Assembly (NCBI GenBank): GCA_002418465.1
Contig: DIEE01000203.1
Span: forward strand, 1-5,768
Length of the DNA: 5,768 nucleotides
Source of the DNA: Pseudomonas sp. UBA5782
GTDB lineage: Bacteria; Pseudomonadota; Gammaproteobacteria; Pseudomonadales; Pseudomonadaceae
Direction of reading: 5' to 3'
The notes under the pieces are model-generated. The model saw only the letters and a program-made list of their open reading frames with translations, was not told where the DNA came from and did no database searches. Each line of letters opens with the position of its first letter. The first letter of the stretch is position 1. The position numbers and the translations under genes were made by a program. Shown here piece by piece: positions 1 to 5,768 of this stretch.

Positions 1-938
<938 letters not shown>

Positions 939-942
939 AAAC

Positions 943-1037
943 AGCCCTCCCCTCTCTCATTCATGGGAGAGAGGCCGGGGGAGAGGGTACGGCCCGCCAC
1001 CCTCTCCCCAACCCTCTCCCGCAAGCGGGAGAGGGGG
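943..1037. repeat. Dispersed-type palindromic repeat with three hairpins in the gatA-gatB gap
   Basis: This element fills most of the gap. The 9-mer CCCTCTCCC occurs exactly at 1000-1008 and 1012-1020, and its complement GGGAGAGGG at 979-987 and 1027-1035. Looser copies sit at 949-958 and 965-974. The blocks pair into three consecutive hairpins. The first has 8 bp (951-958 with 967-974, 8-nt loop). The second has 11 bp (978-988 with 999-1009, 10-nt loop). The third has 11 bp (1012-1022 with 1025-1035, almost no loop, so it closes as GC plus CAAG). There is no run of T after any stem, which argues against an intrinsic terminator. From memory, CCCTCTCCC-type intergenic palindromes are scattered through many beta- and gammaproteobacterial genomes, where they give rise to spurious database peptides such as LPLAGEGWGEG and LSRLRERVGERV. 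Exactly those peptides appear in frames across this stretch. Confidence 0.85.
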
Positions 1038-1054
1038 CAGACCGCAAAACATTT

Positions 1055-1059
1055 GAGGG
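1055..1059 (+). promoter_or_regulatory. Ribosome binding site deciding the gatB start
   Basis: GAGGG ends 9 nt before the ATG at 1069 but only 3 nt before the in-frame TTG at 1063. The spacing favours the ATG, which also gives the conserved N-terminus MQWETVIGLEIHAQL. The site lies 18 nt beyond the last repeat hairpin, so that hairpin does not directly cover it. Confidence 0.65.
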
Positions 1060-1068
1060 ATATTGAAC

Positions 1069-2517
1069 ATGCAATGGGAAACCGTGATCGGGCTGGAAAT
1101 CCACGCACAGCTCGCCACCCAATCGAAGATCTTCTCCGCCAGCGCCACCACCTTTGGCGCCGAGCCGAACACCCAGGCCAGCCTGGTCGACCTCGGCATG
1201 CCCGGCGTGCTGCCGGTGCTCAACGAGGAAGCGGTGCGCATGGCCTGCAAGTTCGGCCTGGCGATCGACGCCGAGATCGGCCCGCGCAACGTCTTCGCGC
1301 GCAAGAACTACTTCTATCCGGACCTGCCCAAGGGCTACCAGATCAGCCAGATGGAACTGCCCATCGTCGGCAAGGGCTTCCTCGACATCACCCTCGAGGA
1401 CGGCACCCTCAAGCGCGTCGGCATCACCCGCGCACACCTGGAAGAAGACGCCGGCAAGAGCCTGCACGAAGACTTCCACGGCATGAGCGGAATCGACCTC
1501 AACCGCGCCGGCACCCCGCTGCTGGAAATCGTCTCCGAGCCTGACATCCGCTCGGCCAAGGAAGCCGTGGCCTACGCCAAGGCGATCCATGCGCTGGTGC
1601 GCTACCTGGGTATCTGCGACGGCAACATGGCCGAAGGCTCGCTGCGCTGCGACTGCAACGTCTCGGTGCGACCCAAGGGCCAGGCCGAGTTCGGCACCCG
1701 CGCCGAGATCAAGAACGTCAACTCGTTCCGCTTCATCGAGAAGGCGATCAACCACGAGGTGCAGCGCCAGATCGAACTGATCGAGGACGGCGGCAAGGTG
1801 GTCCAGGAAACCCGCCTGTACGATCCGAACAAGGACCAGACCCGTTCGATGCGCAGCAAGGAGGAAGCCAACGACTACCGTTACTTCCCCGACCCGGACC
1901 TGCTGCCAGTGGTGATCGAGCCAAGCTTCCTGGCCGCCGTGCGCGCCACCCTGCCGGAGCTGCCGACGCAGAAGCGCGAGCGCTTCCAGACCGCCTTCGG
2001 GCTGTCCGTGTACGACGCCAGCGTGCTCTCCGCCAGCCGCGAACTGGCCGACTACTTCGAGCAGGTGCAGCAGGTCAGCGGCGACGCCAAGCTGGCCGCC
2101 AACTGGGTGATGGGCGAGCTGTCCAGTCTGCTCAACAAGGACGGCCTGGAAATCGAGCAATCGCCGGTTTCCGCCGAGCAGCTGGGCGGGATGATCCTGC
2201 GGATCAAGGACAACACCATCTCCGGCAAGATCGCCAAGATGGTCTTCGAGGCACTGGCCGCCGGCGAAGGCGCCACCGCGGACGAGGTCATCGAGAAGAA
2301 GGGCCTCAAGCAAGTCACCGATTCGGGTGCCATCGAGAAGATGCTCGACGAAGTGCTGGCGGCCAACGCCGAGCAGGTCGAACAGTACCGCGCCAGCGAC
2401 GAGACCAAGCGCGGCAAGATGTTCGGTTTCTTCGTCGGCCAAGCGATGAAGGCGAGCAAGGGCAAGGCCAACCCCGGCCAGGTCAACGAGCTGCTGAAGA
2501 AGAAGCTCGAAGGCTGA
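1069..2517 (+). CDS. gatB: Aspartyl/glutamyl-tRNA amidotransferase subunit B
   Basis: GatB is the kinase/transamidase and tRNA-binding subunit of GatCAB. It phosphorylates the side chain of the mischarged Glu or Asp and transfers GatA-derived ammonia to it. The ATG at 1069 gives 482 residues, about the Pseudomonas family length; a TTG at 1063 would add only two residues and is too close to the ribosome site. The N-terminal catalytic cradle carries WETVIGLEIHAQL (residues 3-15), KNYFYPDLPKGYQISQ (about 79-94), HLEEDAGKS and the GatB signature DLNRAGTPLLEIVSEPD starting at Asp143. LRCDCNVSVRP and EIKNVNSFRFIEKAI follow. The C-terminal part (from about residue 330) looks like the helical linker plus YqeY-type tRNA-binding tail, ending in a Lys-rich GKANPGQVNELLKKKLEG. 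The gene should be cotranscribed with gatA across the repeat-filled 130-nt gap. The frame is intact. Confidence 0.98.
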   Translation: MQWETVIGLEIHAQLATQSKIFSASATTFGAEPNTQASLVDLGMPGVLPVLNEEAVRMACKFGLAIDAEIGPRNVFARKNYFYPDLPKGYQISQMELPIVGKGFLDITLEDGTLKRVGITRAHLEEDAGKSLHEDFHGMSGIDLNRAGTPLLEIVSEPDIRSAKEAVAYAKAIHALVRYLGICDGNMAEGSLRCDCNVSVRPKGQAEFGTRAEIKNVNSFRFIEKAINHEVQRQIELIEDGGKVVQETRLYDPNKDQTRSMRSKEEANDYRYFPDPDLLPVVIEPSFLAAVRATLPELPTQKRERFQTAFGLSVYDASVLSASRELADYFEQVQQVSGDAKLAANWVMGELSSLLNKDGLEIEQSPVSAEQLGGMILRIKDNTISGKIAKMVFEALAAGEGATADEVIEKKGLKQVTDSGAIEKMLDEVLAANAEQVEQYRASDETKRGKMFGFFVGQAMKASKGKANPGQVNELLKKKLEG

Positions 2518-2524
2518 AGCACGG

Positions 2525-2558
2525 GCCTTTGCGGGCGGCTCGCTTCGCCCGCGAAGGC
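2525..2558 (+). terminator. GC-rich hairpin just after gatB, possible terminator or REP-like unit
   Basis: Starting 7 nt past the gatB stop, 2525-2537 (GCCTTTGCGGGCG) pairs with 2546-2558 (CGCCCGCGAAGGC). This forms a 13-bp stem with one G-U wobble and an 8-nt loop. Position and strength suit transcript-end formation or 3' mRNA protection for gatCAB. No T-tract follows, so it is not a classical intrinsic terminator. A GCGGGC core is also common in Pseudomonas REP-like repeats, which is the main alternative. Confidence 0.45.
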
Positions 2559-2599
2559 ACGGTGGAATTACTCTCCTCGCGCAGCGGTCATACAGCGAA

Positions 2600-2617
2600 G
2601 CCCGGCATGCGCCGGGC
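2600..2617 (+). terminator. Perfect 7-bp hairpin between gatB and the RlpA-like gene
   Basis: GCCCGGC (2600-2606) and GCCGGGC (2611-2617) form a perfect stem with the loop ATGC. Only CATTC follows, not a T-run. It could be a weak or backup terminator after the gatCAB transcript, or simply a structured spacer. A further small hairpin, GCGGGC-AGC-GCCCGC (2633-2647), lies just before the next gene. I see no convincing sigma-70 promoter in 2559-2650. Confidence 0.35.
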
Positions 2618-2652
2618 ATTCGCCAATGGATCGCGGGCAGCGCCCGCCGCAT

Positions 2653-2656
2653 GGAG
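2653..2656 (+). promoter_or_regulatory. Ribosome binding site deciding the start of the RlpA-like gene
   Basis: GGAG sits 6 nt before the ATG at 2663. The alternative in-frame ATG at 2651 overlaps this site and is preceded only by the GC-rich hairpin at 2633-2647 with no ribosome site. The 2663 start also gives a compact lipoprotein signal peptide with two Arg right after Met. Confidence 0.6.
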
Positions 2657-2662
2657 CCATCG

Positions 2663-3067
2663 ATGCGCCGCATCGCCTGCCTACTGATCTACGCCCTGCT
2701 GCTCGCCGGCTGTTCCAGCCTGGACCGCGGCGTCAGCCGCCCCTCCGCTCCGGCGCCATCCGCCACCAGCAGCCACTACAGTGAAACCGGCCAAGCCTCC
2801 TACTACGGCGCGCGCCACCACGGCAAACGCACCGCCAGCGGCGAGCATTTCGACCAGAATTCCCTCAGCGCCGCACACCGCACGCTGCCGTTCGGCACCC
2901 AGGTTCGGGTGACCAACCTGGCCAACCAGCACCAGGTGGTGGTGACCATCAACGACCGCGGTCCGGTGTCCCGGCGGCGCCTGATCGATGTCTCGAAGAA
3001 GGCCGCCGAAGCCCTTGGCATGCTCGACAGCGGCGTCGCCAAGGTACGCGTCGAGACCCTAGACTGA
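2663..3067 (+). CDS. Small RlpA-like double-psi beta-barrel lipoprotein, no SPOR domain
   Basis: A 134-residue predicted lipoprotein. Residues 1-16 (MRRIACLLIYALLLAG) form a signal peptide ending in the lipobox LLAG-C, so Cys17 should be lipidated. Ser at +2 and +3 suggests outer-membrane sorting. A Pro/Ser-rich linker (about 18-40) is followed by an RlpA-type double-psi beta-barrel (about 43-132) with GQASYYGARHHGKRTASGE, AAHRTLPFGTQVRVTNLAN and INDRGP. Glu61, His72 and Asp98 have the same spacing (11 and 37) as the residues I recall as the active site of P. aeruginosa RlpA (Glu120, His131, Asp157). That supports a lytic transglycosylase acting on glycan strands lacking stem peptides, but activity is inferred. 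Canonical RlpA is about 340-360 residues with a C-terminal SPOR domain; this protein ends right after the barrel, so it is a short paralogue, not septal RlpA itself. It is probably cotranscribed with the next gene, 29 nt away. Confidence 0.9.
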   Translation: MRRIACLLIYALLLAGCSSLDRGVSRPSAPAPSATSSHYSETGQASYYGARHHGKRTASGEHFDQNSLSAAHRTLPFGTQVRVTNLANQHQVVVTINDRGPVSRRRLIDVSKKAAEALGMLDSGVAKVRVETLD

Positions 3068-3096
3068 GCGCTTCATCGAACCAACCGGAGAGCCAT

Positions 3097-3474
3097 ATGA
3101 ACGAACGCGAAAACGGCGAAAAGATTCGCCGCGAGGTGATGGGCGACGCCTACGTCGATCGCGCACTGAACAACGCCACCGAGTTCAGCCAGCCGCTGCA
3201 GGACTTCGTCAACCAGAACGCCTGGGGTTCGGTATGGGCGCGCGAAGGGCTGTCACGCCAGACCCGCAGCCTGATCACCCTGGCCACGCTGACCGCGCTG
3301 AAATGCTCGCAGGAACTCAAAGGCCACGTGCGCGGCGCGCTGAACAATGGCTGCACGGTGGAGGAAATCCGCGAAGCGCTGCTGCACTGCGCCGTCTACG
3401 CCGGCGTACCGGCGGCCATCGACGCCTTCCGCGCCGCCCAGGAGGTCATCGACGAGCACCTGGCGAAGGCATGA
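3097..3474 (+). CDS. Carboxymuconolactone decarboxylase-family protein (PcaC/AhpD-like fold)
   Basis: A 125-residue all-helical protein of the CMD family. GGAG at 3087-3090, 6 nt before the ATG, supports the start. The N-terminal part (RREVMGDAYVDRALNN, about 11-26; NAWGSVWAREGLSRQTRSLITLA, about 41-63) resembles PcaC, which decarboxylates 4-carboxymuconolactone in protocatechuate breakdown. The core motif reads Cys70-x-x-Glu73-x-x-x-His77. In AhpD-type members the same place holds CxxCxxxH; in PcaC as I recall it, the Glu and His are present but not the Cys. A CxxC peroxidase/disulfide site is therefore absent. C-terminal family stretches are NNGCTVEEIREALLH and AGVPAAIDAFRAAQE. No other pca genes are in the window, so a role in aromatic degradation is not supported by context and the substrate is unknown. 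It lies directly after the RlpA-like gene and converges on the permease gene. Confidence 0.88.
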   Translation: MNERENGEKIRREVMGDAYVDRALNNATEFSQPLQDFVNQNAWGSVWAREGLSRQTRSLITLATLTALKCSQELKGHVRGALNNGCTVEEIREALLHCAVYAGVPAAIDAFRAAQEVIDEHLAKA

Positions 3475-3489
3475 ACGGCGCTCGCCGGC

Positions 3490-4431
3490 TCAGATCACCC
3501 CGGCGGACTGCAGGATCAGCAGGCCGACGTTGGTGGTCAGCACCGCGGCCAGCGTGGTGATGACGATGATCGCCGCGGCCAGGTCGTGGTTGCCGCCCAT
3601 GGCGCGCGCCATGACGAAGCTGGCCGCCGCGGTGGGGCTGGCGAAGTAGAGGAACAGCACGCCCAGGTCGGCACCGCGGAAACCGCACAGGTAGGCGCCC
3701 AGGGTGCTGAAGAACGGCAGCCAGACCATCTTCAGCAGGCTCGAACCGAGCGCCAGCTTGCTACTCGCGCGCAACGAATCCAGCGACAGCGTGCCGCCGA
3801 TGCAGATCAGCGCCAGCGGCATGGTCATCTGCGCGAAATAGTGCCCGGAGGTCATGGCCCAGGCCGGCAGGCGGATCTGGAAGTAGGCGAACGGGATCGC
3901 CGCCAGCACGCCGATGATCAGCGGGTTGCGCAGGATGCTCTTGGTCAGGCTCCAGACATCGGCCTTGGCGGTCGGGCTGTAGACCGCCAGCACCACCGAC
4001 GACAGGCTGTTGTAGAAGAGGATCACCGCGCCGGCGAGCACGCCACCGAGCGAAAGCCCGTAGTCGCCGTACATGCTGGTGGCCAGCGCCAGGCCGATGA
4101 TGCCGTTGTTGCCGCGAAACGCCCCTTGCGTATACACGCCGCGATCCTCGCGCGGGCAGCGCAGGATCGCCCAGCCCCAGGCGAGCAGGAATCCGCCCAG
4201 CGTGGCGGCGGCGAAGTAGCCGAGCAGCTTGGGCTGCATTGCCTGGCTCAGGTCGGCCTCGACGATGCCGAGGAACAGCAGGGTTGGCATGGTCGCGTTG
4301 AACACCAGAGAGGAGGCGGTGTTGACGAACGCGGCGTCGATCAGTTGCAGGCGCCGCAGCAACACGCCGACGAAGAGCATGGCGAACACCGGCGCGGTGA
4401 TGTTCAGGGTTTCATGGAGGAGTGCGAACAT
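3490..4431 (-). CDS. AEC-family (auxin efflux carrier type) transporter
   Basis: A 313-residue inner-membrane permease of the Mem_trans/AEC family, whose bacterial members move small organic acids such as malonate or malate; the substrate here is unknown. About ten hydrophobic segments can be read at roughly 8-27, 38-57, 68-90, 107-121, 125-150, 169-186, 197-217, 225-247, 256-277 and 284-308, with a hydrophilic central loop near 151-168. Family marks are FNATMPTLLF in segment 2, the broken helix motif FRGNNGIIGLAL (about 105-116) and its second-half counterpart SPTAAASFVMARAMGG (about 265-280), which would form the crossed helices of the transport site. The ATG at 4431 is the first possible start: an in-frame TGA lies just upstream at 4438-4440. 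The ribosome site is poor (GTGAG before CCACC). The stop is 15 nt from the stop of the convergent CMD-family gene. It reads in the same direction as roxSR but is separated from it by a terminator. Confidence 0.93.
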   Translation of the reverse strand: MFALLHETLNITAPVFAMLFVGVLLRRLQLIDAAFVNTASSLVFNATMPTLLFLGIVEADLSQAMQPKLLGYFAAATLGGFLLAWGWAILRCPREDRGVYTQGAFRGNNGIIGLALATSMYGDYGLSLGGVLAGAVILFYNSLSSVVLAVYSPTAKADVWSLTKSILRNPLIIGVLAAIPFAYFQIRLPAWAMTSGHYFAQMTMPLALICIGGTLSLDSLRASSKLALGSSLLKMVWLPFFSTLGAYLCGFRGADLGVLFLYFASPTAAASFVMARAMGGNHDLAAAIIVITTLAAVLTTNVGLLILQSAGVI

Positions 4432-4460
4432 GGTGGCTCACGCAGGTGCTTAGGCGGCTA

Positions 4461-4466
4461 ATGATA
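4461..4466 (-). promoter_or_regulatory. Possible -10 element for the AEC transporter gene
   Basis: Read on the minus strand this is TATCAT, five of six matches to the sigma-70 -10 consensus, about 30 nt upstream of the transporter ATG. The hexamer 17 nt further upstream does not resemble TTGACA, so the call rests on one element plus the need for a promoter after the roxR terminator. Confidence 0.3.
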
Positions 4467-4531
4467 CATGCCCGCACCCATTTCTCGCGCTTCTCGTGCG
4501 TCGTTTCGCCTCATCGACTCGCGCAGCGCAC

Positions 4532-4560
4532 AAATGAAAAGAGCGCCTCGCGGCGCTCTT
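4532..4560 (-). terminator. Intrinsic terminator of the roxSR operon
   Basis: On the minus strand, AAGAGCGCC (4560-4552) pairs perfectly with GGCGCTCTT (4547-4539) around the loop GCGA, a GNRA-type tetraloop. The stem is 9 bp. The T-rich tail TTTTCATTT (4540-4532) overlaps the last two stem bases. The hairpin begins 16 nt after the roxR stop codon. Stem, loop and tail make this the clearest intrinsic terminator in the window. On the plus strand the stem is followed only by CTTCGG-like sequence without a T-run, so it should work in one direction. Confidence 0.88.
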
Positions 4561-4576
4561 CGGCATTGCACTCGGC

Positions 4577-5137
4577 TCAGCGTCGAACCGGACGCTTCTG
4601 CAGCTTGCGCTGCAGGGTGCGCCGGTGCATGCCCAGCGCCCGCGCGGTGGCGGAGATGTTGTTGTCGTGCTCGGCGAGCACGCGCTGGATGTGCTCCCAC
4701 TGCAGGCGGTCGACCGACATCGGGTTTTCCGGCACCAGGTTTTCCAGGTCGGCATGCTCGGACAGCATCGCGGTGAGCACGTCGTCGGCATCCGCCGGCT
4801 TGCACAGGTAGTTGCTGGCGCCGCGCTTGATCGCCTCGACGGCGGTGGCGATGCTCGAATAGCCGGTGAGGATCAGCACCTTCATTTCCGGGTCCAGTTC
4901 AAGCATCTTCGGCAGCAGCACCAGCCCGGATTCGCCTTCCATCTTCAGGTCGAGCACCGCGTAGTCGGGCAGGTCCTGCTTGGCGATGGCCAGGCCTTCC
5001 TCGGCGGAGCCGGCCACGCTGACGCGCAGGCCGCGCCGGGTCATGGCGCGCGCCATCACGCGGGTGAAGGTGGCGTCGTCGTCCACCAACAGCAGGTGGG
5101 GCTGCTCCTCGCCGTCGAACAGGGATTCCTCGCTCAT
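4577..5137 (-). CDS. roxR: Redox two-component response regulator RoxR (RegA/PrrA/ActR family)
   Basis: A 186-residue DNA-binding response regulator, partner of RoxS. In Pseudomonas RoxSR controls terminal oxidase genes, including the cyanide-insensitive oxidase, in answer to respiratory or redox state (family knowledge). Receiver domain, about 13-125: acidic pair Asp20/Asp21 in LLLVDDD, phosphoacceptor Asp63 in VLDLKM, switch Thr91 in LILTGYSS, and Lys113 in LCKPAD. A short linker leads to a Fis-type helix-turn-helix (about 143-182) with NNISATARALGMHRRTLQRKL, the very conserved RegA-type DNA-reading helix. The start at 5137 is chosen because AAGGAG ends 6 nt before it and the protein then begins MSEESLFDGEEQPH. 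An in-frame ATG at 5173 would overlap the end of roxS and add 12 residues without a ribosome site. It follows roxS by 32 nt and is closed by the terminator just downstream. Confidence 0.96.
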   Translation of the reverse strand: MSEESLFDGEEQPHLLLVDDDATFTRVMARAMTRRGLRVSVAGSAEEGLAIAKQDLPDYAVLDLKMEGESGLVLLPKMLELDPEMKVLILTGYSSIATAVEAIKRGASNYLCKPADADDVLTAMLSEHADLENLVPENPMSVDRLQWEHIQRVLAEHDNNISATARALGMHRRTLQRKLQKRPVRR

Positions 5138-5143
5138 CTTCCA

Positions 5144-5149
5144 CTCCTT
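5144..5149 (-). promoter_or_regulatory. Ribosome binding site deciding the roxR start
   Basis: AAGGAG on the minus strand, 6 nt before the ATG at 5137. It lies inside the roxS-roxR gap and rules in favour of the shorter 186-residue RoxR over an upstream in-frame ATG at 5173. Confidence 0.8.
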
Positions 5150-5169
5150 CAAATGCTGGCGCCCGTTCG

Positions 5170-5768
5170 TCACAGGCTGTAGCGGCGCGGCAGGCGCAGC
5201 TCGGTGAGCGTGCCGCCGTCTTCATGGTTGTACAGTTTAACCGTGCCGCCGGCACGGGTGACGCTGGCCTGACTGAGGAACAACCCGAGGCCGAAGCCCT
5301 TGCCCTTGGTGGTGAAGAAGGGCTTGCCAAGCTGTTCGGCGATGGCCAGTGGCACGCCGAAACCGTGGTCGCGAATGCTCAGTTCGATCCACTGGATGTC
5401 CCAGCCTAGCTGGATATCCAGGTCGTCCGGGCAGGCATCCGCGGCGTTGTTCAACAGGTTGAGCAGCGCCTGGGTCAGATCCGGCGGCGGCAGCACCCGC
5501 GGCGCGGCGCCCTGACCGATGCACTGGAAGCGGTAACTGGCTTCCGGGCGCATCAGGTGCCAACGACGCAGCACCGCTTCCAGCCATTCAAGCGCAGTCT
5601 GCTCCTGGACAGCTTGACGGCGATCAGCTTCGGCGGCGCGAACCAGTTGCTGCAGGGTGTCCTTGCACAGCTGGACCTGCTCCTGCAGCACCGCCAGGTC
5701 TTCCTGCAGCAGCGGGTCCTTGTGCTCGATGCGCAGCTCCTTGATCAGCACGCTCATGGTCGCCAGCG
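5170..5768 (-). CDS. roxS: Redox sensor histidine kinase RoxS (RegB/PrrB family), C-terminal part (5' end outside window)
   Basis: Sensor kinase that phosphorylates RoxR. Only the last 198 residues and a partial codon are present. The frame stays open through the right edge, and the first residues read L-A-T-M-S-V-L-I-K-E, which continues the RegB-type H-box HELGTPLAT. The phospho-accepting His and the membrane-spanning sensor part are therefore just outside. The ATG at 5757 is internal, not a start. A Cys in EQVQLCKDTL (codon 5665-5667) falls at the place of the redox-active Cys265 of Rhodobacter RegB. The ATPase domain is complete: N-box ALLNLLNNAADA, G1 box DHGFG, F-box KPFFTTKGK and G2 box GFGLGL, then TLTELRLPRRYSL at the C-terminus. 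The stop is 32 nt before roxR, so roxS-roxR form one operon read leftwards. Confidence 0.95.
   Translation of the reverse strand, partial: LATMSVLIKELRIEHKDPLLQEDLAVLQEQVQLCKDTLQQLVRAAEADRRQAVQEQTALEWLEAVLRRWHLMRPEASYRFQCIGQGAAPRVLPPPDLTQALLNLLNNAADACPDDLDIQLGWDIQWIELSIRDHGFGVPLAIAEQLGKPFFTTKGKGFGLGLFLSQASVTRAGGTVKLYNHEDGGTLTELRLPRRYSL

Noticed and set aside
961..2673. 570-codon open frame on the minus strand covering all of gatB
   Set aside because: It lies entirely opposite an intact, unmistakable gatB, is low in complexity, and its ends are translations of the repeat and hairpin regions. Long antisense frames are expected in DNA with GC-rich third codon positions.
3475..3489. Bidirectional terminator between the convergent CMD-family and permease genes
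   Set aside because: Only a 4-5 bp inverted repeat (CGGCG-CT-CGCCG) is present with almost no loop and no T-tract; too weak to call.
3586..4461. 291-codon plus-strand frame opposite the AEC transporter
   Set aside because: The composition is rich in Gln, His, Arg and Ala with no domain, while the opposite strand encodes a clear ten-segment permease.
4498..4523. Possible RoxR/RegA operator upstream of the permease (GCGTC half-site at 4498-4502)
   Set aside because: The second half-site GNCGC is not found at the expected spacing of about 5-10 nt, so only a half-site is present, which is common by chance in GC-rich DNA.
4422..5182. Plus-strand frames opposite roxR (4422-4811, 4625-5182)
   Set aside because: These are shadows of roxR with no ribosome site, no family resemblance, and are partly read through the terminator hairpin.
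5755..5757. ATG as a start for a 195-residue kinase
   Set aside because: The frame continues upstream to the window edge with L-A-T, matching the H-box HELGTPLAT, so this Met is internal to a truncated roxS.

Overview
The window is high-GC, densely coding proteobacterial DNA. It almost certainly comes from a Pseudomonas of the aeruginosa-like, high-GC kind. This rests on the close match of the GatA, GatB, RoxR and RoxS sequences to what I remember of the P. aeruginosa proteins, on the gene neighbourhood, and on GC-rich third codon positions. No database search was possible, so the species is not resolved.

Plus strand, 1-3474. The window opens inside gatA: the first complete codons are Gly-Gly-Ser, the nucleophile motif of the amidase-signature fold. 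gatB follows after a 130-nt gap that is mostly a palindromic, dispersed-type repeat made of alternating CCCTCTCCC and GGGAGAGGG blocks. After gatB comes a 145-nt gap with three GC-rich hairpins. Then come a small lipoprotein with an RlpA-type double-psi beta-barrel (no SPOR domain) and, 29 nt further on, a carboxymuconolactone decarboxylase-family protein.

Minus strand, 3490-5768. An AEC-family (auxin efflux carrier type) permease converges on the decarboxylase-family gene, with 15 nt between the two stop codons. Upstream of the permease, and read in the same direction, is the redox two-component pair roxS-roxR (RegB/RegA, PrrB/PrrA family). roxS is cut by the right window edge just after its H-box. 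A strong intrinsic terminator lies directly after roxR, so the permease is probably a separate transcription unit.

Functionally the window joins three unrelated tasks: transamidation of misacylated Glu-tRNA(Gln) and Asp-tRNA(Asn) (GatCAB), a probable cell-envelope peptidoglycan function (RlpA-like lipoprotein), and redox-responsive control of respiration (RoxSR). There are also a permease and a small enzyme-like protein of unknown substrate. I see no phage, insertion sequence, CRISPR array, RNA gene or novel multi-gene system. The points most worth a second look are the repeat inside the gatA-gatB gap, the hybrid Cys/Glu motif in the decarboxylase-family protein, and the SPOR-less RlpA-like lipoprotein with an intact catalytic triad.
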